A stretch of 5,507 nucleotides of DNA from NCBI GenBank assembly GCA_021767305.1, contig JAASTL010000096.1, positions 1 to 5,507 of the forward strand, in the 5' to 3' direction. Position 1 is the first letter of the stretch, and each line of letters starts with the position of its first letter. Shown here one piece after another: positions 1 through 5,277 of this stretch. Source of the stretch: Piscirickettsiaceae bacterium. GTDB lineage: Bacteria > Pseudomonadota > Gammaproteobacteria > Thiomicrospirales > Thiomicrospiraceae. The notes beneath the pieces were generated by a model that was given only the letters and a program-made list of their open reading frames with translations, was not told the origin of the DNA and did not search any database. The position numbers were made by a program, and so were the translations under genes.

Positions 1-98
1 AACAAAAAGAACTTTTTCTTGTGAATTGGAAATTATCGATTTAACGATGAAGCATCATTTAAAATTAATCCTATGGACTAAAACCAAGGAACAATCAC

Positions 99-377
99 AT
101 GACCATCCATTACCAAATCCAGAGTTTCGATAATGAACAACCGCCGCAGTTGTTGAAGACTATCCAAATTCGCAATGCGGTGGCTTTGCCTTCAATTAAT
201 CATGTTCTTAATATTGATTTGGAAGATTACATCATCAAAGAAGTCAGGCATCGAGTCGCTTATAAAACAGAAACTTTTACCAGTGAAAGCGGGATTCAAA
301 GCAGTTATCAGGAAGTAGACGGCATTGTCGTTATCGCCCATAAAAAAGCGGATAAGGCTACTTATTCTTTAAAATAA
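99..377 (+). CDS. Small hypothetical protein, 92 residues
   Basis: I do not recognise this gene. It has a complete reading frame with an ATG start. A good Shine-Dalgarno sequence (AAGGA, 86-90) lies eight bases upstream, which supports the start. The product is soluble: no signal peptide, membrane segment or cysteine is visible. Alternating hydrophobic stretches (around residues 21-30, 36-52 and 74-80) suggest a small, mostly beta-strand fold. The segment L30-P31 ... Y44-I-I-K-E-V-R-H51 resembles the hydrophobic spacing of small barrel-like conserved hypotheticals, but that is only an impression. The C-terminus is lysine-rich. It ends 104 bases before the DUF294 gene with no convincing terminator between, so co-transcription is possible. 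I am confident it is a real gene because of the ribosome site, coherent composition and lack of a competing frame. Function is unknown. Confidence 0.72.
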   Translation: MTIHYQIQSFDNEQPPQLLKTIQIRNAVALPSINHVLNIDLEDYIIKEVRHRVAYKTETFTSESGIQSSYQEVDGIVVIAHKKADKATYSLK

Positions 378-468
378 AACCAGCATTATTGGCTGAGTGT
401 ATAAAACATCAATTTAAGGCATAATCTATAACCAGCATCTATCTTAAAACAAGATTAAAAGCGATCTC

Positions 469-474
469 AAAGGA
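469..474 (+). promoter_or_regulatory. Ribosome binding site selecting the GTG start at 482
   Basis: AAAGGA lies seven bases upstream of a GTG codon. It fixes the start of the DUF294 gene at this non-ATG codon. The first in-frame ATG is far downstream, inside the CBS-bearing region, and would remove the N-terminal domain. A short dyad (ATCTT at 441-445, AAGAT at 451-455) precedes it in the leader, but it is too short to interpret. Confidence 0.7.
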
Positions 475-481
475 TAAGTCA

Positions 482-2383
482 GTGGAAGCAGAGTTAATAG
501 AAATACGCGAACACCTGAGTAAGTATCCTCCCTTTGACAGCCTTGATGAAGTCTTGCTTGATGAAGTCACTCATTCTATTGAGATCACCTATTACCAAGC
601 CGGCAGCACCATCTTTAATTACAACGAACCGATTCATAACCTGTTCTATATTCGCAGCGGTGCGGTGGAAGTTTTTTTGCGTGATGGAGAGCTTTTTAAC
701 CGGCTTGATGAAGGTGATATTTTTGGTTACCAAGGATTACTATTACACCGCCGTACACGATTCGCTTTTACCGCCATTGAAGACACACTTGTCTATCTAA
801 TTCCTGAATTCTTATTTGATCGTCTTTGTGATGAAGATGAAAACTTTGCCGATTTTGTTGGTCAGTGGGGCTCTCGCTTAAAAAGCACCGTTAAGCAGTC
901 CGCCAATGAAAACGACATGATGGTAACGCCAATACGACGTTTGATTACCCGTCTACCGGTGATGATTGAACGGTCGGCGACGATTCAAGAAGCGGCGCAA
1001 TTAATGACGCAAGAAGATGTCTCTTCACTATTGGTGATTGGCCCCGCCGACCACCCTGATTCTGATTTGGTCTTCAGTGACAATGAGGGTAAAGAGTGGC
1101 AGCTAATCGATATGGTTACCGATCAAGATTTGCGGGTGCATATTCTAGCCGAGGGGCTTTCGGCTCAAGCAACACTCACGCAGATTATTGAAGATGGTCT
1201 TTATACCATTCAATCGGATGAATCGGTTTATGAAGCCATGCTAATTATGTTGCGCAATAATTTGCAAAGTTTGCCAGTGTTGCATCGCCGCCGCCCTGTA
1301 GGCTTGGTTTATCTAGCAGATATTGTGCGCTACGAAACCGATAGTAGTCTGCATTTGATGAATAGTATTCTTAAACAGAATAATGTGCGCGGCTTAGAAC
1401 GCCTAAAACCGAATATTCAAGGAACGTTTGTGCGCTTGGTCGATGAAGGGCATACATCACAAATGATTGGTAATGCCATGTCGAGTATTGGGCGCAGTTT
1501 AATGCGGCGTCTGATTGAATTGGCTGAAGCCGAAATGGGACTACCCCCTATTCCATATTGTTATATGGTGCATGGTTCGCTGGCACGCAATGACCAAGGC
1601 GTAACCACGGATCAAGATAACGCCTTGGTGCTGCATAACTCTTTTAACCCAAAACTGCATGACGGTTATTTTAAAGAGCTGGCACAAAGAGTCAGCGATG
1701 GGCTTGATGCTTGTGGTTACACTTTTTGCAAAGGTGGCATTATGGCGACCAATGACAAATGGCGACAACCTTTATCACAATGGCAGCAATACTTTACCGA
1801 GTGGATTGCAAAACCCGATGCAGAAAAGCTGTTACATAGCTCTATCTTTTTTGATTTGGATGCCATTTATGGCGAAGAACGTTTTGTTGAAGTCTTACAG
1901 GATTTAATTGCTTCGCATGCTAAATCCAACCCGAATTTTTTAGCCGCACTCTCGCGTAACGCCCTGAACCGCACGCCGCCTTTAGGAATTTTTAGAAATT
2001 TTGTTATGGAAAAGGATGGCAAACATAATAACTCTATCAATATGAAACGCCGCGGTGTGGCACCAATGAATGATGTAATTAGGGTGCATGCCTTAAGCGT
2101 GGGTTCTTCTGCTCAAAATCCATTTGAACGTTTGGATGATATTGATAAAGCCGGCGTGCTTGCTCCAGGACAGGTTGATAAAATTCGTCATGCTTTAGAG
2201 TTTATGTCAGTAGTACGCCTGCGCCATCAGGCCTATGACATCAAACATAACCATGATGCCGATAACTCGATTGAACCTGAATATATTTCGGATAGTGACC
2301 GACACAATCTTAAAGAAGCCTTTCAAATCTTAAGTAACGCACAGAAATTTCTGCGCTTTCGTTACCCTAAAGCAGGACACTAA
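482..2383 (+). CDS. CNMP-binding-like / CBS / DUF294 nucleotidyltransferase-like protein
   Basis: Predicted cytoplasmic signalling or regulatory protein of 633 residues, a normal full length for this architecture. Domains in order: a cyclic-nucleotide-binding-like beta-barrel (about 15-130); a CBS pair (about 152-218 and 238-285); a DUF294 nucleotidyltransferase-like domain (about 320-465) with G365-S366, R369 and the metal-site pattern D377-x-D379, followed by the family-typical C-x-G-G-I-M-A stretch (416-422) and F-F-D (456-458); and a C-terminal helical DUF294_C domain (about 490-625). The fold is related to GlnD-type nucleotidyltransferases, but the reaction of this family is, as far as I know, not established. 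The phosphate-binding cassette of the first domain is degenerate (F81-G-Y-Q where FGE is usual), so cAMP binding is doubtful. Translation starts at GTG with a good ribosome site. It overlaps the exonuclease gene by one base. Family assignment is firm; ligand and activity are inferred. Confidence 0.93.
   Translation: MEAELIEIREHLSKYPPFDSLDEVLLDEVTHSIEITYYQAGSTIFNYNEPIHNLFYIRSGAVEVFLRDGELFNRLDEGDIFGYQGLLLHRRTRFAFTAIEDTLVYLIPEFLFDRLCDEDENFADFVGQWGSRLKSTVKQSANENDMMVTPIRRLITRLPVMIERSATIQEAAQLMTQEDVSSLLVIGPADHPDSDLVFSDNEGKEWQLIDMVTDQDLRVHILAEGLSAQATLTQIIEDGLYTIQSDESVYEAMLIMLRNNLQSLPVLHRRRPVGLVYLADIVRYETDSSLHLMNSILKQNNVRGLERLKPNIQGTFVRLVDEGHTSQMIGNAMSSIGRSLMRRLIELAEAEMGLPPIPYCYMVHGSLARNDQGVTTDQDNALVLHNSFNPKLHDGYFKELAQRVSDGLDACGYTFCKGGIMATNDKWRQPLSQWQQYFTEWIAKPDAEKLLHSSIFFDLDAIYGEERFVEVLQDLIASHAKSNPNFLAALSRNALNRTPPLGIFRNFVMEKDGKHNNSINMKRRGVAPMNDVIRVHALSVGSSAQNPFERLDDIDKAGVLAPGQVDKIRHALEFMSVVRLRHQAYDIKHNHDADNSIEPEYISDSDRHNLKEAFQILSNAQKFLRFRYPKAGH
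2374..2377 (+). promoter_or_regulatory. Ribosome binding site inside the DUF294 gene for the exonuclease
   Basis: AGGA lies five bases before the ATG at 2383 and within the last codons of the preceding gene. Together with the TAATG stop/start overlap it indicates translational coupling. It also supports this start over the in-frame ATG at 2419, which has only a GAG directly abutting it. Confidence 0.65.
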
Positions 2384-3177
2384 TGGCTTTTTTTAACATA
2401 GTGAGAGCTTTGCACGAGATGTTTGCGCGAATAAAAATCAAAGAGTTATTTAAAAGTGCATACCAAGGCAAACACCCTCAGCAAACACTAGATTGGCCGG
2501 ATTACTTTAGCCAACAAAGTCAAACCTGCCAAGATTCGGCTTTACAGCAATTTTACCGTGCTGGCCTGCCAGAGCCGAATACGCCGATTGGCGAAGTAAA
2601 AATGCTGGCAATTGATTTTGAAACCACCGGCATGGATGCCTCTAAAAATTCCATTTTGAGCATTGGCATAGTGCCTTTCACGCTAAAACGTATTCAACCC
2701 GCTGCCGGGCATTACTGGGTGGTTAAGCCCAGAGAAGCTCTGCCGGAAGAGTCGATTATCTACCATCGCATTACCCACTCCGAGATTGAAAGCGCTCCGT
2801 CGCTAGATCAGATATTGGATGATGTTTTAGCTAAAATGGCTGGACATCTTGTAGTGGTGCATTACCACCCGATTGAACGCAAATTTCTAGATCAGGCATT
2901 ACTGAAAAACCGTGGCGAGCACTGCCTATTCCCATTAATTGATACCATGATGATTGAAGTGCGCTTTGCCAGAAAACCGCGTTTTCAAACTTTAAAACGC
3001 CTGTTTGGTATTGCCTTGCCTTCTGTGCGCTTAGCTGCTAGCCGTCAACGTTATGGGCTGCCGCTCTATTCCTCTCACCACGCCAAGCTAGATGCTTTAG
3101 CCACCGCTGAGCTGTTGCAAGCACAAATAGCACGGCACTACTCTCCGCAAACGCCAATTAGCGAACTTTGGACTTAG
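2383..3177 (+). CDS. DEDDh-family 3'-5' exonuclease (DnaQ-like)
   Basis: A 264-residue exonuclease of the DNA polymerase III epsilon-like superfamily, expected to remove nucleotides from 3' ends with two metal ions; its substrate is unknown. The exonuclease domain spans about residues 73-252. Motif I is D78-F-E80-T-T-G. An H-R-I-T stretch (128-131) corresponds to the HGIT segment of DnaQ. Motif II is V-V-V-H-Y-H-P-I-E165-R-K-F-L. Motif III is H232-x4-D237. At motif II the usual aspartate appears as glutamate (E165); from memory this is shared by exonucleases paired with DUF294 proteins, so it is probably not a defect. No polymerase-binding or replicase subunit context is present, so it should not be called dnaQ. 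About 70 residues precede the catalytic core. Codons 8-19 of that leader are made of sequence matching the terminal repeat of the mobile element downstream of the gene. The start overlaps the DUF294 stop, forming a coupled two-gene operon. Confidence 0.9.
   Translation: MAFFNIVRALHEMFARIKIKELFKSAYQGKHPQQTLDWPDYFSQQSQTCQDSALQQFYRAGLPEPNTPIGEVKMLAIDFETTGMDASKNSILSIGIVPFTLKRIQPAAGHYWVVKPREALPEESIIYHRITHSEIESAPSLDQILDDVLAKMAGHLVVVHYHPIERKFLDQALLKNRGEHCLFPLIDTMMIEVRFARKPRFQTLKRLFGIALPSVRLAASRQRYGLPLYSSHHAKLDALATAELLQAQIARHYSPQTPISELWT
2403..2438 (+). repeat. In-frame copy of the mobile-element terminal repeat
   Basis: The 16 bases at 2403-2418 (GAGAGCTTTGCACGAG) are identical to the outer 16 bases of the terminal inverted repeats of the element at 3188-3347. 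The following bases also track the inner sequence of that element's right end, read in reverse complement: GCGCGA (2425-2430) and TAAAAAT (2432-2438) recur in order with small length differences. After 2438 similarity fades. The repeat is read in frame as V-R-A-L-H-E and onward in the exonuclease leader. It is probably a remnant of one element end. A partner end or flanking duplication is not visible. Confidence 0.75.
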
Positions 3178-3182
3178 CCACT

Positions 3183-3187
3183 TATCT
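3183..3187. repeat. Left target-site duplication, TATCT
   Basis: These five bases directly outside the left terminal repeat are repeated exactly at 3348-3352 outside the right one. They lie five bases after the exonuclease stop codon. Confidence 0.75.
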
Positions 3188-3206
3188 GAGAGCTTTGCAC
3201 GAGTGG
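3188..3206 (+). repeat. Left terminal inverted repeat, 19 bp
   Basis: GAGAGCTTTGCACGAGTGG, exactly the reverse complement of 3329-3347. Its first 16 bases also occur in direct orientation at 2403-2418 inside the exonuclease gene. Confidence 0.88.
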
Positions 3207-3257
3207 ATTCACGGCTATAAAGTGGCCCAAATTCGCCTGAAATGCGTTAAAAATCTT

Positions 3258-3277
3258 GCTAATAGCTAGCTATTAGC
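3258..3277. repeat. Central 20-bp perfect palindrome of the element
   Basis: GCTAATAGCT followed immediately by its reverse complement. The dyad axis (between 3267 and 3268) coincides with the midpoint of the 160-bp element. After a short mismatch the dyad resumes with AATC (3252-3255) against GATT (3281-3284). Extruded DNA or transcribed RNA would form a hairpin here. Confidence 0.85.
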
Positions 3278-3296
3278 TGCGATTCTTGCCTTTTTC

Positions 3297-3311
3297 AGAC
3301 AAATTTTGTCT
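3297..3311. repeat. Small internal hairpin in the right arm
   Basis: AGACAAA, one base, then TTTGTCT: a 7-bp perfect dyad inside the right arm of the element. The left arm has no equivalent, so this is one of the differences between the two arms. Confidence 0.55.
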
Positions 3312-3328
3312 CATTTTTAGCTCGCGCC

Positions 3329-3347
3329 CCACTCGTGCAAAGCTCTC
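3329..3347 (-). repeat. Right terminal inverted repeat, 19 bp
   Basis: Exact reverse complement of 3188-3206. The inner sequence adjoining this end (GCGCGAGC then TAAAAAT on the - strand) is the part that best matches the remnant at 2403-2438. Confidence 0.88.
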
Positions 3348-3352
3348 TATCT
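3348..3352. repeat. Right target-site duplication, TATCT
   Basis: Exact copy of 3183-3187, directly outside the right terminal repeat. Confidence 0.75.
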
Positions 3353-3400
3353 GTTTAAAACTAATTTTTTTTACTTTGCTTATCCGTCTAACTCATAAGC

Positions 3401-3418
3401 ATTGGGTTATGACGCAAT
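3401..3418. promoter_or_regulatory. Operator-like imperfect palindrome upstream of the transporter
   Basis: An 18-bp dyad, ATTGGGTTA against TGACGCAAT, with seven of nine half-site positions complementary. It lies about 100 bases upstream of the transporter start, where a repressor or activator site would be expected. No regulator is identified, and a chance dyad is possible. Confidence 0.25.
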
Positions 3419-3439
3419 AAAAAATTCAAAACCGCTGTT

Positions 3440-3457
3440 ATGCCTATTAAGGGGCAT
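3440..3457. promoter_or_regulatory. Short dyad ATGCC / GGCAT before the transporter
   Basis: Five perfect base pairs around an eight-base loop, 63 bases upstream of the start codon. It could be a regulator half-site pair or a weak RNA hairpin in the leader. Support is limited to the symmetry. Confidence 0.2.
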
Positions 3458-3519
3458 TTCTCTCAAATAATATTCTCAGTTGTTACCATGAAAAGACTAT
3501 TCAATAATTTGAGGTTTAT

Positions 3520-5091
3520 ATGAGTAATGAAAAACCATTAATCGATACCGACTACGAGATTGGACAGGACAATCTTCAAGTCTTAGGTATGGATATCCAC
3601 AATCCTGTCTTTGGTACATCCGCTTTTTTAATTATTCTTTTTGTTATCGGTACCATCGCTTTTCCTGAAGCGGCAAACAACGCACTTGGAGCCGCAAAAT
3701 CATGGTCAATTGATAATTTCGATTGGGTTTTCATGATTGGTGGTAACGTTTTTGTGCTGTTTAGTCTGTTTATTATTCTCAGCCCGATGGGAAGAATTCG
3801 TTTAGGTGGTAAAGAAACCACGCCTGAATTTAGCCGCATATCATGGTTTTCCATGTTGTTTGCCGCGGGGATGGGGATTGGTTTAATGTTCTGGAGTGTG
3901 GCTGAACCGCTCGCCTACTATACAGATTGGTGGGGCACACCTTTGAATACGCCTCCAAACACACCAGAAGCCGCCTCTATGGCAATGGGTGCGACCATGT
4001 TTCACTGGGGCTTACACCCTTGGGCTATGTACGGCATAGTTGGTCTTGCGCTTGGTTTTTTTGCCTATAACCACAACCTGCCTTTTACTGTTCGCTCTAC
4101 TTTCTACCCGCTTTTAGGGGAGCGCGTTTGGGGCCCTATTGGTGATGCCATTGATATTTTAGCGGTATTAGCGACTATTTTTGGTCTGGCCACCTCGCTC
4201 GGTTTTGGGGCGCAGCAAGCCGCCGGTGGTTTAGAGTATCTATTTGGTATTCCTGCCACTACTAACGTGCAAATTGCCATTATTATCGGGGTAACGGTCG
4301 TTGCCATTTTCTCGGTGTTACGCGGCGTTGACGGTGGGGTAAAAGTCCTCAGTAATATCAATATGTCGATGGCTTTGATACTGCTGTTATTTGTGTTAAT
4401 TGTAGGGCCTACACTTGCCATTATCGGCACTATCTTCTCAACCACCACAACCTATGCGGGCGAAATTTTTAACCTGAGTAACTGGATAGGGCGCGAAGAC
4501 GAGAAGTTCTATACCGGTTGGACGGTGTTCTACTGGGCTTGGTGGATTTCTTGGTCACCATTTGTGGGGATCTTTATTGCTCGTGTTTCTAAAGGTCGTA
4601 CCGTTAGAGAATTTTTGATTGCGGTTATGTTGGTGCCAACCGTTGTTTCCATTATCTGGATGTCAGTGTTTGGTGGTTCGGTATTGGATCAAGTACAAAA
4701 TGGCGTTGGACAATTGGCAGGCGGCTTAGATAAAGTTGAGCTAGCCATGTTCCAAATGTTGAATGAACTGCCATTAGCGGAAATCACTTCGTTTGTCGCC
4801 ATTGTATTAGTGCTGGTGTTCTTTATTACTTCATCAGACTCGGGCTCATTGGTTATTGATAGCATTACCGCCGGTGGACAAACCAAAACGCCATCCACTC
4901 AGCGTGTGTTTTGGGCAGTTTTAGAAGGTGTTATCGCCGGCGCGTTACTCTTTATTGGTGGTAAAGATGCCTTAAGTGCTCTCCAAGCAGGTGCCATTAC
5001 CACTGGGTTACCATTTACTTTGGTGCTCTTAGCCATGTGTGTCAGCTTGTTTATTGGTTTACGCCATGAGGTTAAATATAAAGATCTCTAA
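3520..5091 (+). CDS. BCCT-family transporter, probably glycine betaine or related solute
   Basis: A 523-residue inner-membrane transporter of the betaine/carnitine/choline family with about 12 membrane segments (roughly 33-52, 68-88, 108-128, 158-183, 209-240, 251-268, 280-306, 332-356, 363-385, 421-440, 464-480, 491-513). The family signature G-W-T-V-F-Y-W-A-W-W is at 333-342. Compared with BetP, the unwound substrate and ion segment is G117-M-G-I-G121; glycine at the last position is associated with sodium coupling rather than proton coupling. The aromatic box is represented by W163, W168, Y171 and W339, W341, W342, W345. S438-S-D-S-G-S443 lies in a later helix. The C-terminus is very short (about ten residues after the last helix), so the long osmosensing tail of BetP or BetT is absent. 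The ATG start has GAGG five bases upstream. It has its own leader and is followed by an intrinsic terminator, suggesting a single-gene unit. Family is firm; exact substrate is inferred. Confidence 0.94.
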   Translation: MSNEKPLIDTDYEIGQDNLQVLGMDIHNPVFGTSAFLIILFVIGTIAFPEAANNALGAAKSWSIDNFDWVFMIGGNVFVLFSLFIILSPMGRIRLGGKETTPEFSRISWFSMLFAAGMGIGLMFWSVAEPLAYYTDWWGTPLNTPPNTPEAASMAMGATMFHWGLHPWAMYGIVGLALGFFAYNHNLPFTVRSTFYPLLGERVWGPIGDAIDILAVLATIFGLATSLGFGAQQAAGGLEYLFGIPATTNVQIAIIIGVTVVAIFSVLRGVDGGVKVLSNINMSMALILLLFVLIVGPTLAIIGTIFSTTTTYAGEIFNLSNWIGREDEKFYTGWTVFYWAWWISWSPFVGIFIARVSKGRTVREFLIAVMLVPTVVSIIWMSVFGGSVLDQVQNGVGQLAGGLDKVELAMFQMLNELPLAEITSFVAIVLVLVFFITSSDSGSLVIDSITAGGQTKTPSTQRVFWAVLEGVIAGALLFIGGKDALSALQAGAITTGLPFTLVLLAMCVSLFIGLRHEVKYKDL

Positions 5092-5102
5092 ACAATCATT
5101 CG

Positions 5103-5118
5103 AGTAGTCTCGGCTACT
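5103..5118 (+). other. Small hairpin after the transporter stop
   Basis: AGTAG (5103-5107) pairs with CTACT (5114-5118) around a six-base loop, extendable by one G-T pair. No T-run follows, so it is not a terminator itself. It precedes the stronger hairpin at 5132. Confidence 0.3.
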
Positions 5119-5131
5119 TCCTCTATTCAAT

Positions 5132-5159
5132 GTGGTTAATTAATCAATTAACCACTTTT
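5132..5159 (+). terminator. Intrinsic terminator of the transporter gene
   Basis: A perfect 10-bp stem (GTGGTTAATT, 5132-5141; AATTAACCAC, 5146-5155) with the tetraloop AATC, followed directly by TTTT. It begins 41 bases after the stop codon of the transporter gene. The stem is AT-rich near the loop and GC-richer at the base. The T-run is short, so efficiency may be moderate. It separates the transporter from dbpA. Confidence 0.75.
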
Positions 5160-5186
5160 CCTTGCTGTTTTATTCCGCTAGCTGTC

Positions 5187-5213
5187 TGTATTGATAAAAA
5201 ACGGATCAATACA
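5187..5213. promoter_or_regulatory. 9-bp inverted repeat upstream of dbpA
   Basis: TGTATTGAT (5187-5195) and ATCAATACA (5205-5213) are perfect reverse complements with a nine-base spacer AAAAAACGG. The dyad lies 65 bases before the dbpA start. It could be an operator or, if transcribed, a leader hairpin. Just downstream are two further 8-bp palindromes, TGTATACA (5223-5230) and TTGTACAA (5233-5240); the latter overlaps a -10-like TACAAT (5236-5241) for which I see no good -35 element. Confidence 0.45.
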
Positions 5214-5264
5214 AACCACATTTGTATACATCTTGTACAATAAACTTTTCATAGCGCAACTTGC

Positions 5265-5270
5265 AGCAGG
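5265..5270 (+). promoter_or_regulatory. Ribosome binding site selecting the TTG start of dbpA
   Basis: AGCAGG lies seven bases before the TTG at 5278. The reading frame has no ATG upstream of the Q-motif, and the first in-frame ATG (5362) is inside the motif, so this site decides the start. Confidence 0.6.
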
Positions 5271-5277
5271 CACTCCT

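Larger units (their letters stand above)
3188..3347. mobile_element. 160-bp MITE-like non-autonomous element
   Basis: A complete miniature inverted-repeat element. It has perfect 19-bp terminal inverted repeats (3188-3206 and 3329-3347) and a 5-bp direct duplication TATCT on both sides (3183-3187 and 3348-3352). It is too short to encode a transposase and contains no start-to-stop reading frame of interest. The whole element is an imperfect palindrome: comparing the left 80 bases with the reverse complement of the right 80, without gaps, I count 54 identical positions. The centre is a 20-bp perfect palindrome. It must have been mobilised in trans by a transposase elsewhere in the genome. I do not assign the parent insertion-sequence family, because the end sequence and a 5-bp duplication alone do not decide it. 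It inserted just downstream of the exonuclease stop, so readthrough RNA would fold into a long hairpin that could act as a terminator or a 3'-end stabiliser (inference). Confidence 0.88.
3353..3519 (+). other. Leader region of the BCCT transporter gene
   Basis: AT-rich sequence between the mobile element and the transporter start. It holds a run of eight T (3365-3372), two operator-like dyads (3401-3418 and 3440-3457), an AATAAT/TAATAT stretch at 3466-3473 that could serve as a -10 element, and the ribosome site GAGG at 3511-3514. I found no well-spaced -35/-10 pair that I would defend, so the promoter is likely here but not located. Confidence 0.4.

Noticed and set aside
4..17. AAAAAG / CTTTTT dyad at the window start as a terminator of an upstream gene
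   Set aside because: The loop would be only two bases and the stem is almost entirely A-T.
400..425. Possible -10 element CATAAT at 420-425 before the DUF294 gene
   Set aside because: No acceptable -35 element at 16-18 bases upstream.
378..438. Direct repeat AACCAGCAT at 378-386 and 430-438
   Set aside because: Two copies of nine bases in an AT-rich spacer with no further structure; it may be chance or a pair of regulator sites, and nothing distinguishes these.
3191..3271. Open stretch inside the left arm of the mobile element, beginning R-A-L-H-E
   Set aside because: No start codon or ribosome site and it stops at the centre of the element; it is not a gene, although it shares frame and first residues with the exonuclease leader.
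3188..3347. CRISPR array or tRNA-like structure in the gap after the exonuclease
   Set aside because: There are no regularly spaced direct repeats and no cloverleaf. The symmetry is inverted and flanked by a target duplication, as in a MITE.
3576..3854. Open reading frame of 92 codons on the - strand in the transporter's N-terminal region
   Set aside because: Antisense shadow of membrane-segment codons; no family features.
4104..4448. Open reading frame of 114 codons on the - strand inside the transporter gene
   Set aside because: It lies wholly within the strongly supported BCCT gene, its product has low-complexity T/P/I-rich composition typical of an antisense shadow, and no ribosome site was seen.
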